A stretch of DNA of 64,000 nt. Source: Ligustrum vulgare. Its lineage: Eukaryota > Streptophyta > Magnoliopsida > Lamiales > Oleaceae. Position 1 is the first letter of the stretch; each line of letters begins with the position of its first letter. The stretch lies in the NCBI GenBank assembly GCA_963555705.1, contig OY743180.1, positions 32,396,129-32,460,128 on the forward strand, written 5' to 3'. A program made the translations under genes and the position numbers. This document shows, piece after piece, positions 13,451-23,787 of this stretch. A model generated the notes under the pieces. It had not been told where the DNA came from, did no database searches, and saw only the letters and a program-made list of their open reading frames with translations.

Positions 13451-14224
13451 GTGTAGCGCTACTAAAACTCCGGTCCCCTTAACATATCATAACTTATCAT
13501 ATGGGACCCAAAACAATCTTGGTAGATTGATTTCATAGCAATGATCCAAAAAAACATTTTCGTGAAGCATAGGGTATACTTACTTTTCGTAAAAACATAA
13601 AGTATATTTTCTTTTCATAAAAACATACTTACTTTTCATAACAACATAAGGTATATTTACCTTTCATAAAATCATACTTGTTTTTCTTAAAAATTGACTT
13701 TCACAAGTCACATGACATTCATATGAAATCATAATTTAAATCAATTAATAAGTGCGAGTCTACCTCAAATCCGACGAGTGCAAAGTTGAGCGGGAATGAC
13801 TTCAATTTCTTTAAATTCTCCGTACGCTTCGTCTTAGCCAATAAGTCACTTTAGTATATCGAATATATAGTTCAAAATGATAAATTATAATTTGAGGACT
13901 AAAATTGATGTTTTGAAAGTTGAGGGACTAAAAATGAATACTTTTGAAAGTTCAGGGACTAAAATAGATATTTTGAAAGTTGAGGGATTAAAATGAATAC
14001 TTTTAAAACTTGGGCTTAAAATAAATCAACAGGTACTGAAATAAAAGAGTTTAAAGTTAAAAGGCTGAAGTAAATCATTTTAAAGTAGTAGGGACTGAAT
14101 TGATAAGTTTAAAACTAAAAAGGACTGAAATAAAATATTTTGTAAACTTAGGACTTAGGGTGTAATTTTGTAAAAAGTTAAATTATAACCAATTGCTTTC
14201 CCTTCTTTCATTTGAACTCAACAG

Positions 14225-14495
14225 CGAAGGGAAAGAGAGAGAGCGCAGCTGGTGGAGACAGAGGGATGCAGCGACCAGGGAGAAAAATTGACGGAGTACT
14301 GCCGGTGGTTCTCCGGCGCAACACCGGCGCTGGGTGTGGCGAAGGGTGAGGGTTCCGCTAGGCTAGGATTTGGGACTGATTGGGTGCGTTTTGAGTTGAA
14401 ACCGGGGTTGAAACTCGAAACTCAATTTCGAACTTGGGCTGAGATTCTTTCCGACGAGTGAGCGGTGAAACTGGGCGACTGTGACGAGGTAAGTC
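14225..14495 (+). promoter_or_regulatory. Antisense exon-like block with splice donor in element A left LTR
   Basis: On the plus strand (antisense to the element) a GC-rich segment follows a GGGAAAGAGAGAGAG stretch and runs to GACGAG|GTAAGTCTTG, a near-consensus plant 5' splice site with GT at 14489. A 69-codon frame opens in it. An RNA started here would run into the interior where both plus-strand cargo genes lie. A promoter role is inference; comparable blocks with donors occur in element B (GT at 35454) and in the solo LTR. The same block recurs in the right LTR (GT at 21102), pointing out of the element. Confidence 0.45.
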
Positions 14496-15726
14496 TTGCT
14501 TGGGTAAGTTATATTTAAGGTTTTGGGTTTGATTTTTGATTTGGTATTTGGATGCGATTTCGTGGTGGTTGTAACTGACCACAGTGGTGGAAATTATGAC
14601 GAGGCAGTGTTGGTTTGAGGAAATCTGAAAATGGTGAATTGGCCATGGCTGTTGGGTCTTGACTGAAAATCCGGTGGTGGTTGAGCTTTCTGCGATTTGG
14701 GTTGCGGCAGGTGGTGGGTTTCGTGGTAGCAATTTGGGGTGAATTGATGATGTTGATTATGGTGATGAGGATGATGATACCGGTGGTGGAAATTTGCTGC
14801 AGTGATGATGAAGATGGTGATTGCGGTGATGGTGGTTGTAGGATATCAGAATTGATGATAATGGCTGAGATTGTTGATCTTGCAAATTGATGGTTGAAGT
14901 TTCATGAGATTGAAGATGGTATGTTGATTTGTTGAAATTCTATGAAGCGAATAAGGTAGTGAGTGATGAATGGAAATGGTGGTGGATTGCTCCATTCTTG
15001 GTTGAGGCTGTGATGGTGATGAAGGAGGGCTAAAGGCAGTGTTGGAGCTGATTTCGATGGAGTTGAGCTGATTTAAATGCTGATGGCATATCAAAATGAT
15101 GAAATGGTGAGGTATAAAGAGAGACATTTGCTGTAAAGGAAATCAAGAGTTGTGCCATGTGAAAGAAAGAAATAAAAATTGGAGATGGAGGCATGCTGAG
15201 AATGATGATGTTTGCTTTGATGGTGGATATCATTGCTGTGAACGTGATGGGAAATTCACGGTAGTGTTTGGTGGAGATATAAGTTGGAAATGAGGTGGAA
15301 AGGAGAATAAAGAGAAATGCAAAACGTGAGAAGTAATCAACTGAAAATTAGACTAACTTTGATTAAGAAATGTATTTAAAACAGATATATTTTGGACTGA
15401 AAAATACATTTGAGAAGTAAGTAAATTTTGAGATAAAATTGGATTTCGTATTTGGACTTGAAATAATTTGATAAGGATCATTGGGATATTTTAATAAATT
15501 TGGAATTCAAAATGATTTTAAAAATAATACTTTGAATAAGTAATTAAATAACATAATTTTAGAAATTCAGATTTTAATTTAAAATCGAACAAAATTCGAT
15601 ATTTCTTGACTTGGCTAGACGAATCCGTCGCGGCGTTGACTTCAAAATAATAAATGAAATAGTAGCGACACAATTTTCTAAATATTAAAATAATTATTTA
15701 TTGCATAAAAATTCTGGGTCGCTATA

Positions 15727-15743
15727 ATCTTACCTCCTTAAAA
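15727..15743 (-). other. purine tract of element A
   Basis: On the minus strand TTTTAAGGAGGTAAGAT abuts the LTR start TATAGCGACCC. It is preceded by TTTCGAGGACGAAAT, a motif seen at the 3' end of Tekay/Del-like elements. It would prime second-strand DNA synthesis. Confidence 0.85.
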
Positions 15744-16270
15744 TAATTTCGTCCTCGAAATTAAACTTACTTAATCTTATAATTTCTGAATACTTAATCA
15801 GAATCTCTTCTTCTTATCATCGAAAATTCCCAAAAATAATCAAAGAATTACCTGAATATCTTCTCTACGTAATATACCCAAACATATCAACATAATATCA
15901 TCAACTTATCTTTCCAATATTTGTAACCCAAAATTCAGTAAACAAATATCTCCCAAAACTAAGATTCTATACTTAAATGTCACCACATTTCCTGCAAAGT
16001 ATTTCTTTCACTTGTATATACGTATGAATTCTGATTCAATACGGTACTCATTTTACTTTCCACGTATCATCACACTATACCAAGATTATCATTATTAAAA
16101 CAAAATATCAGTACCCATAATCCAAGAAAATATTCCAAATCTCCAATCAAATCTCCTTTATCGATAAAATTTAACAGCGCATTACTTCTTGTCTCCTCTT
16201 TTCATTAAAATAATCCTGCGCTTTCTTGCTGGTCACAACATCACGCGGATTCACTCAGATCCTTTGCGCT

Positions 16271-16279
16271 TTTAAATAG
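16271..16279 (+). promoter_or_regulatory. TATA-like box before cargo gene 1 (element A)
   Basis: TTTAAATAG, 33 bases before the ATG at 16312. The same word lies before the LOG gene (17081-17089) and before both genes of element B (37402-37410, 38211-38219). Its repetition ahead of each cargo gene is the main reason to call it a core promoter. The close spacing to the ATG here implies a very short leader. Confidence 0.45.
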
Positions 16280-16311
16280 TTCATGCTGGGAAGAGGTTGA
16301 ATCATCAAACA

Positions 16312-16863
16312 ATGGATATCATCCTTTCTAACATTCGCAAGTATTATTCCAGTCTTCCTATGAATGATCTGAGAAAGATCTATAGAATAAGGCTCGAAAG
16401 ATTGAGGTTGCTAATGGCTCATGATATTCCAGAAGATGTTCGCTGGTTGATAGAAGCAAAGGTTCGACTATCTGGTGAATTACCATCAACATTTCCAAAG
16501 CACATGCCTGGTTTAGGCAAAAGCACGTTCGCAAAGAAACGAAGAGCAAAAAGGCTGGGTGGTTGCTACAAATGTGCTCGTTGGAATTGTGATACTCGTT
16601 GCAAATCAGTAGGATATTCTTCTACTAATCGGGATGATAAAATCGAATTCATAAAGGGTGGACTGAGTAAGGAGTCTTTGGATGATATTCGACTGACTCT
16701 TGAGACGCACCCAAGTGGTTATGTGCAACGTGAACTTCTCTCCTTATACGCTCAGTTTAACGAGGACAAAAATCGTTATAGTCTCCAAAATATAATAGCA
16801 AAAGATCCTGTTTGCCAGTCTGTTTTACAAAATGAGGCTTCTGGCAGTTCAGCAATGTTATAA
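16312..16863 (+). CDS. Cargo gene 1: basic Cys4-cluster protein, possibly NABP-like
   Basis: An intact 183-codon ORF antisense to element A. The ATG at 16312 (ACAATGG context) is the first in frame; upstream codons open only at a TTG. The N-terminal third is rich in Arg, Leu and Ile and looks helical. A basic run AKKRRAKR (residues 74-81) leads straight into Cys85-X2-Cys88-X4-Cys93-X3-Cys97. This is not a retroviral CCHC knuckle. The layout, a basic run abutting a compact Cys cluster in a small protein, recalls the cysteine-rich nucleic-acid-binding proteins of plant flexiviruses (carlavirus NABP type), several of which suppress RNA silencing. That is resemblance of layout only. Element B's copy differs at nine codons, six of them synonymous. 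It lies 300 bp before the LOG gene. Function unproven. Confidence 0.75.
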   Translation: MDIILSNIRKYYSSLPMNDLRKIYRIRLERLRLLMAHDIPEDVRWLIEAKVRLSGELPSTFPKHMPGLGKSTFAKKRRAKRLGGCYKCARWNCDTRCKSVGYSSTNRDDKIEFIKGGLSKESLDDIRLTLETHPSGYVQRELLSLYAQFNEDKNRYSLQNIIAKDPVCQSVLQNEASGSSAML

Positions 16864-17080
16864 GGTAAATCTTTTAAAATATTTTGCTGCTTTCTTTCAC
16901 GCGTTTTGAAAATAAAATATATTTTCCTTTTCTCGAGTTTTGATAAAGCTGGAAATAAAATATTAAATCGCCGAAAGGTGACAGCCTCGATACGATAAAA
17001 ATATTCAAAAGTGGGCTGATTTTGTCAAAAGTAAATCTTTACTTTTTCAGAATCAATCAAAAACAGTAAATTTTTCCGGC

Positions 17081-17089
17081 TTTAAATAG
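17081..17089 (+). promoter_or_regulatory. TATA-like box before LOG cargo gene (element A)
   Basis: TTTAAATAG preceded by TTTTTCCGGC, 83 bases before the ATG at 17164, giving a plausible leader of about 50 nt. It is conserved at the same spacing in element B (38211-38219), although DNA around it differs by indels. Confidence 0.5.
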
Positions 17090-17163
17090 CCAAACATATT
17101 TCATAGTTCAGACATCCCAAAATCACATCTTCTTCGTAAGTTTTCCCTTCTTTACTATTAAAG

Positions 17164-17817
17164 ATGGAAGCACCAAAACTTCGACAGATCAAAACTATTT
17201 GTGTATTTTGTGGATCAAAAGTGGGGAAAGGCTTCGGTTATCTAGAAGCGGCTGTAGATCTTGGAAAGAAACTGGGGGAAAAAGGTATCACTCTTGTATA
17301 TGGGGGTGGTAGCAGTGGTCTAATGGGTTGTGTTTCCCAATCTGCTCTTGCAGAGAAATCAAAAGTAATCGGTGTTATACCTGTCCCTTTGGTAGATGTT
17401 GCAGGCAAAACACGAGGGCATGAAGTTCAAACCTTATCCATCCATGAACGCATAACTTGTATGTTATATGGTTCTGATGCCTTTATAGCCCTGCCCGGAG
17501 GTTTTGGTACCTTAGAAGAAATTTTTAACATTACCTCGTGGGCTCAACTAGATCTCCATACTAAGCCTATTGGGCTTCTGAATGTTAACAATTTCTTTGA
17601 TGGTTTGTTAACCTTTCTTGATTATGCTGTGGAACAGGGATTCATCTCTCCATTTTCCAGAAGGCTTCTTATTTCTGCTCCTACTATTGATGAACTACTG
17701 GATAAGCTGCAGTCATATATCTCAATACAAGATCCAGCAGGGGTTAAGATAGATTGGTCGCAAGGAAGGGGAATCAAGCGAAAATGGAGTCCGGTTAATG
17801 TAAACTTAACTCTTTGA
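17164..17817 (+). CDS. Cargo gene 2: LOG-family cytokinin-activating enzyme-like protein
   Basis: Intact 217-codon ORF, full length for the LOG family. LOG enzymes cleave cytokinin riboside 5'-monophosphates to the active free base and ribose 5-phosphate, in cytosol or nucleus. Seen here: Rossmann-type start ICVFCGS (12-18), YGGGSSGLMG (46-55), the hallmark PGGFGTLEE (111-119) followed by ITSWAQL, and a typical C-terminal GFISPFSRRLLISAPT. The catalytic Arg (R96) and Glu of PGGxGTxxE are present, but the usual HERK reads HERI (94-97). No intron is visible, unlike most plant LOG genes, which suggests capture through RNA (inference). The protein is identical to that in element B. It is antisense to the element, so it needs its own or an antisense LTR promoter. 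Confidence 0.92.
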   Translation: MEAPKLRQIKTICVFCGSKVGKGFGYLEAAVDLGKKLGEKGITLVYGGGSSGLMGCVSQSALAEKSKVIGVIPVPLVDVAGKTRGHEVQTLSIHERITCMLYGSDAFIALPGGFGTLEEIFNITSWAQLDLHTKPIGLLNVNNFFDGLLTFLDYAVEQGFISPFSRRLLISAPTIDELLDKLQSYISIQDPAGVKIDWSQGRGIKRKWSPVNVNLTL

Positions 17818-17827
17818 ATCTTAGAAT

Positions 17828-18042
17828 AGGTGGGGGTAGAGTACGGAGTATTTTCACTCTCGAGACACCCCTCCATTTACTAGGATTTCCTTAATGTTTA
17901 AATCTTGTGTGTACCTCAAAGGTTCCAGGTGGTAGATTACGGAGTATTCTTACTCTCGAAACACACCTCTTTGAAGGTTTTCTCTTTATATTCTCAAAAG
18001 ATCAGAGGTGGTAGGATACGGCTACTCCGGAAACACATCTCT
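17828..18042 (+). ncRNA. Three related hairpins downstream of LOG (element A)
   Basis: Three imperfect units (17828-17871, 17927-17968, 18004-18042) lie 10-225 bases after the LOG stop. Each has an outer stem GGTG/CACC-type (weaker GTG/CAC plus AGAG/CTCT in unit 3), then TACGG, then an inner stem. The inner stem is GAGT/ACTC in unit 1, GAGTA-TTCT-TACTC in unit 2 and CGG-CTACT-CCG in unit 3, so the helix is kept while its bases change. The units share the frame GGTGG..TAG..TACGG....CTC.GA.ACAC. All three are nearly unchanged in element B. Probably 3' UTR structure; function unknown. Confidence 0.55.
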
Positions 18043-19005
18043 CATTCTGAGGATCTTTCCATGCTTTTCTCTTATGCTTTCATGTGTTTCATGTATTTCC
18101 TTTCCAGTGTGACTCTTGTGTGTTCTCCTTATGAGAAAATAATAAAATTTCTGCTATCATCAACCAAATCTCGTTTGTGATATAAATGTACTTGCATGTC
18201 TAACCTTAATTCCTTTAGTAGATGCTTATCATATCATGCTCTTTAATTTCAATTGATAAAATTCTGAACAGAGTCTCCCTTGTAATTTGGACTTATCCAA
18301 ACCATAAGCATACTTCATAACTCACAATAATAAATAACTCCACATTTGATCACAACGATCTAAAAATATTGAAAACGATTCCAACACTTCATTATCATCA
18401 AAATATCCCATAATTCAATTCATAATTCCTCAACATAGAAATTTCAAATCATATTTTTCAATATCACAATATCACTTCCTTCGACACCTTAATGGCTCAA
18501 AAGATAACTCATACTTATAAATATATGCCATAAATCATGTTCCCAAAATTTATTCACAAGGCCAAACTTCATAATAAATTTCTCTTCAAAATAGAGAAAA
18601 TAATTCACTTACTCAACATAATATCCATTACTTAATTCTCAATAAAATCATATTATTCCCATTATGCTCAACACTCGTTTTATTTCTAAAAAAAAAAATT
18701 TCATAATCATACATTAAAGCATATAAGTTATGACAAAGCATAACAACATCATTATTTTCGAAGAAATACATTCTTATTTCTCATAAATCATAAGTATCCG
18801 AAATACTCTTCATTCTTTCTCATAAATTAGTAAAATGAGTATTCGAAATACTGAAATAACTTTAAACATCATAAACTTCTTTACCTCGGAGTTGGTGGAA
18901 CGAATGATGGCAGTGGCAATCTTCATCAATAAAATTTTATAATGGAAAATATTTCTTGAAAATTCTTTTTTTGAAAATTTTTCCAGTCTACAGAAACGCA
19001 GACTA
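18043..19005. other. Element A leader side, no gene
   Basis: This is the element's own 5' leader when read on the minus strand. It is AT-rich with no gag start. On the plus strand AATAATAAAAT near 18138 could serve as the poly(A) signal of the LOG transcript. On the minus strand CCGAGGTAAAG near 18890 resembles a splice donor. Confidence 0.5.
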
Positions 19006-19017
19006 GCTCTGATACCA
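19006..19017 (-). other. tRNA-iMet primer-binding site of element A
   Basis: GCTCTGATACCA on the plus strand reads TGGTATCAGAGC on the minus strand, three bases inside the LTR at 19021. It fixes the minus-strand orientation of the element. Confidence 0.93.
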
Positions 19018-19020
19018 ACT

Positions 19021-22000
19021 TGTAGCGCCCCGAGTTCCGTATACCCGATTCACTACGTCATTTTCTGTCTAAATTTTTCGAATAATATTTTTGCGGAAGA
19101 AATAATTGAAATTCATTTTTTGGCAACATTAAATAAACTGTAATGGCCGCTAAAATTGAAAACATTTATGAAACCATTTGAAATAGTAAATCGAACCATT
19201 AATATTGTAAAGAAATTGCCAATATCATAATTTCTCAAATAAATGAACTTCTCTAAATTATTCGATTGTTTGGAAAATACGGAAATCATTAACGTCAAAC
19301 TTTCAACCGTTCAACGATTATTGCCACCATCATTCATCGCTCGCCACCGTCTCCGAAATCTGCAAAACTGTTAAAAGTAGGGTGAGTATTTCATGGGGGA
19401 AATACTCAGTAGACTCATCGCGAATTAATTTAATTTATAAGATGATTAAACACATAAATCCCTGCTCTTTATAAAACGGGCATTGATAGAGCTTCTTTAT
19501 AAAACTGCTCTTGATAAAACTCATATTGTGCATTACAGCACGGGACATATTTTGCAAATCATAGGCTCTTTGAAAATAGCTCTTTGAAAACCATATACTT
19601 ATAAAAACATTTTAATTATGCCAAGCATAATTTCTTTTGAAAGCATAACATAAGATAGGATTGAAATCCTTATAAACATAAGAAGACACAAGAACTTTAC
19701 CGAACTTAGGTGGCAAGAATTCTTATGCAGTAAAATCATAATAACAGTAAGTTTTCATCATAACATAGGATAATATCGAAATCCTCATAAACATAAGAAT
19801 TTTACCGAACTTAGGTGGTAAGAATTCTTATGTAGTAAGTATACCAAGCATAATTTTCTGAAATTCATAGGGATCAATTGCATCATAACATAAGATAGGA
19901 TCGAAATCCTCATAAACATATGCGACAGGAATTTTACCGAACTTAGGTGGTAAATCCTCATAAACATATGGAAAGATAGGAATTTTACCGAACTTCGTGG
20001 CAAATCCTCATAAACATAGGAGACACAAGAATGTTACCGAACTTAGGTGGCAAGAATTCTTATGTGTAGCGCTACTAAAACTCCGGTCCCCTTAACATAT
20101 CATAACTTATCATATGGGACCCAAAACAATCTTGGTAGATTGATTTCATAGCAATGATCCAAAAAAACATTTTCGTGAAGCATAGGGTATACTTACTTTT
20201 CGTAAAAACATAAAGTATATTTTCTTTTCATAAAAACATACTTACTTTTCATAACAACATAAGGTATATTTACCTTTCATAAAAACATACTTGTTTTTCT
20301 TAAAAATTGACTTTCACAAGTTACATGACATTCATATGAAATCATAATTTAAATCAATTAATAAGTGCGAGTCTACCTCAAATCCGACGAGTGCAAAGTT
20401 GAGCGGGAATGACTTCAATTTCTTTAAATTCTCCGTACGCTTCGTCTTAGCCAATAAGTCACTTTAGTATATCGAATATATAGTTCAAAATGATAAATTA
20501 TAATTTGAGGACTAAAATTGATGTTTTGAAAGTTGAGGGACTAAAAATGAATACTTTTGAAAGTTCAGGGACTAAAATAGATATTTTGAAAGTTGAGGGA
20601 TTAAAATGAATACTTTTAAAACTTGGGCTTAAAATAAATCAACAGGTACTGAAATAAAAGAGTTTAAAGTTAAAAGGCTGAAGTAAATCATTTTAAAGTA
20701 GTAGGGACTGAATTGATAAGTTTAAAACTAAAAAGGACTGAAATAAAATATTTTGTAAACTTAGGACTTAGGGTGTAATTTTGTAAAAAGTTAAATTATA
20801 ACCAATTGCTTTCCCTTCTTTCATTTGAACTCAACAGCGAAGGGAAAGAGAGAGAGCGCAGCTGGTGGAGACAGAGGGATGCAGCGACCAGGGAGAAAAA
20901 TTGACGGAGTACTGCCGGTGGTTCTCCGGCGCAACACCGGCGCTGGGTGTGGCGAAGGGTGAGGGTTCCGCTAGGCTAGGATTTGGGACTGATTGGGTGC
21001 GTTTTGAGTTGAAACCGGGGTTGAAACTCGAAACTCAATTTCGAACTTGGGCTGAGATTCTTTCCGACGAGTGAGCGGTGAAACTGGGCGACTGTGACGA
21101 GGTAAGTCTTGCTTGGGTAAGTTATATTTAAGGTTTTGGGTTTGATTTTTGATTTGGTATTTGGCTGCGATTTCGTGGTGGTTGTAACTGACCACAGTGG
21201 TGGAAATTATGACGAGGCAGTGTTGGTTTGAGGAAATCTGAAAATGGTGAATTGGCCATGGCTGTTGGGTCTTGACTGAAAATCCGGTGGTGGTTGAGCT
21301 TTCTGCGATTTGGGTTGCGGCAGGTGGTGGGTTTCGTGGTAGCAATTTGGGGTGAATTGATGATGTTGATTATGGTGATGAGGATGATGATACCGGTGGT
21401 GGAAATTTGCTGCAGTGATGATGAAGATGGTGATTGCGGTGATGGTGGTTGTAGGATATCAGAATTGATGATAATGGCTGAGATTGTTGATCTTGCAAAT
21501 TGATGGTTGAAGTTTCATGAGATTGAAGATGGTATGTTGATTTGTTGAAATTCTATGAAGCGAATAAGGTAGTGAGTGATGAATGGAAATGGTGGTGGAT
21601 TGCTCCATTCTTGGTTGAGGCTGTGATGGTGATGAAGGAGGGCTAAAGGCAGTGTTGGAGCTGATTTCGATGGAGTTGAGCTGATTTAAATGCTGATGGC
21701 ATATCAAAATGATGAAATGGTGAGGTATAAAGAGAGACATTTGCTGTAAAGGAAATCAAGAGTTGTGCCATGTGAAAGAAAGAAATAAAAATTGGAGATG
21801 GAGGCATGCTGAGAATGATGATGTTTGCTTTGATGGTGGATATCATTGCTGTGAACGTGATGGGAAATTCACGGTAGTGTTTGGTGGAGATATAAGTTGG
21901 AAATGAGGTGGAAAGGAGAATAAAGAGAAATGCAAAACGTGAGAAGTAATCAACTGAAAATTAGACTAACTTTGATTAAGAAATGTATTTAAAACAGATA

Positions 22001-22339
22001 TATTTTGGACTGAAAAATACATTTGAGAAGTAAGTAAATTTTGAGATAAAATTGGATTTCGTATTTGGACTTGAAATAATTTGATAAGGATCATTGGGAT
22101 ATTTTAATAAATTTGGAATTCAAAATGATTTTAAAAATAATACTTTGAATAAGTAATTAAATAACATAATTTTAGAAATTCAGATTTTAATTTAAAATCG
22201 AACAAAATTCGATATTTCTTGACTTGGCTAGACGAATCCGTCGCGGCGTTGACTTCAAAATAATAAATGAAATAGTAGCGACACAATTTTCTAAATATTA
22301 AAATAATTATTTATTGCATAAAAATTCTGGGTCGCTATA
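19021..22339 (-). repeat. Right (5') LTR of element A
   Basis: 3319 bp, the same length as the left LTR and about 99.9 percent identical by eye. It repeats the minisatellite, the GGGACTAAAAT repeats and the GC-rich block with splice donor (GT at 21102). It ends CTGGGTCGCTATA directly before the GTGAG duplication. Confidence 0.93.
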
Positions 22340-23387
22340 GTGAGAGAGGCGGCGTCGGCGACCGGGGAGGAAGAGAAGTCGATAGGTTCCGACTGAGAGG
22401 ATTTGGGGGTGGGGGCCTCTAATGCAATTTTGGAACTTGTAGGGGCTGGTTTGCAATTTTTGATTAGGGTTTGGAAATTTGAGGCGGGACTCATTTGCAA
22501 TTTATGAAATTGCGAGCCTTTGTCTGCAATTATGTAAATGGGTCAAATGCAATTTTTCAAATGAAATTTTAAAATTTGTTTTAAATTGGATTTTCAAATT
22601 GGTTTGACCCAATTTAAAACTTTGACCAGATTTTAATTTTGACCCAATTCAAAATTTTATTTTAAAATTCACAACTTTTAAATTAATGTTAAAATTGGAT
22701 TTTAACAAAATTAATAATTGACCCTAGATTGAATTTTATTTTATTTAGGAGTTTTATCCTAAATTTAAATACTAATTCAATTTGTCCTAATTTTAGAATT
22801 AGAGTTTGGACTCTAATTTGGTGTTTAATTAAAATTTGATTTTAATTAAATTTGATTTAATAACTAGATAACTCGATTAATTGATTATTAATTGAATTTT
22901 ATTTAGGATTTGATCATAAATTCAATTGGCCCTAAAATCTTGAAATTGGAGTCGGATTCTAATGTATTATTTAATTAAAATTTGATTTTAATTAAATAAA
23001 CTCGTCAATTAAAGTAATTGATTAATTTGATTAATTAATTACTAAATTGAATTTTATTTTATTTTAGGAGTTTTATCCTAAATTAAGATGTTAATTTAAT
23101 TTGTCTCTTTTGGAATTAGAATTTGACTCTAAATTGGTATTTGATTAAAATATGATTTTAATTAAATAAGTCTCGCTAACTAAAGTTAATTAATTAGTTA
23201 TTGTTCCGATCCATTTTTTCTAAATTAGTTTAGACGACCTAAATTGCTAGAAACTTGAAATTTGTTTATATAATATTAGATATTATATTATAATACATTT
23301 ATATGATGAATGTGTATTTAGTGGATGGTTATTGACTCGACCCATGTGATTGGTTGGATGGTTAATTTATTCTGTTTTTGTTGATTG

Positions 23388-23512
23388 GGCCTGCGAGCCT
23401 ATTATTATTTAATTGAGTCTGCGTGCCTATTATTTAGTTTATTTGGGCCTGCGAGCTCTAGTTTGTATATATGGGCCTGCGCGTCCTTTGATACAGGCCT
23501 GCGTGCCAACTA
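23388..23512. repeat. GGGCCTGCG-type short repeats in copia C
   Basis: Five imperfect copies of GGGCCTGCGAGCC or GTCTGCGTGCC, spaced about 20-40 bp in an otherwise AT-rich stretch. Role unknown. Confidence 0.6.
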
Positions 23513-23787
23513 GTATAGGATACAGGTTGGAGCTGGTCACAGGAAGACAACTAGTATAGGATACAGGTTGCAGTAGCAGATGAAGATTATTGCATTTAGC
23601 ATTCGATGATCGAATGCAATGTCCCCTAGGAATTGACCAACTAGTTTTCTTCATGGCTCGAGAAGACTAGATAGATATTGTCCATAATCATCCACATTAA
23701 TATTGTATGTATGATTAATTGCATGGTGGATGTTAGTTAATATACATAGGAATGATGAGACAAACCCCTCACTTAATATTATATTAA

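Larger units (their letters stand above)
12408..15726 (-). repeat. Left (3') LTR of element A
   Basis: 3319 bp. In plus-strand order it holds the terminus TGTAGCGCCCCGAG, an AT-rich part, a minisatellite (about 13030-13450), ATAAAAACATACTT-type repeats (13560-13700), GGGACTAAAAT-type ~34-bp repeats (13895-14160), a GC-rich exon-like block ending in GAG|GTAAGT (14225-14488), a GGTGGT/GATGATG-rich stretch, and the terminus CTGGGTCGCTATA. It differs from the right LTR at 12807, 13672, 13709 and 14552 as far as I could see. Confidence 0.93.
12408..22339 (-). mobile_element. Element A: large non-autonomous LTR retrotransposon with antisense LOG cargo
   Basis: Two direct 3319-bp LTRs (12408-15726, 19021-22339) flank a 3294-bp interior, with GTGAG target duplications at 12403-12407 and 22340-22344. 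The element runs on the minus strand: the primer site TGGTATCAGAGC and the purine tract are both on that strand, and the LTR reads TATAGCGACCC...GGGGCGCTACA. No gag, protease, RT or integrase is visible, so it must be mobilised in trans. The minus-strand TTTCGAGGACGAAAT next to the purine tract is typical of Tekay/Del-type Ty3/gypsy chromoviruses. The interior instead carries two intact plus-strand genes. I found only four LTR-LTR differences, so the insertion is very young. Confidence 0.93.

Noticed and set aside
14252..14461. 69-codon plus-strand ORF in the element A LTR as a protein gene
   Set aside because: Not conserved in element B, which has a different block at the same place; the shared feature is the splice donor, not the peptide.
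16297..16311. Longer start of cargo gene 1 (188 codons)
   Set aside because: The upstream start would be TTG; the first ATG in frame at 16312 has a good context, giving 183 codons.
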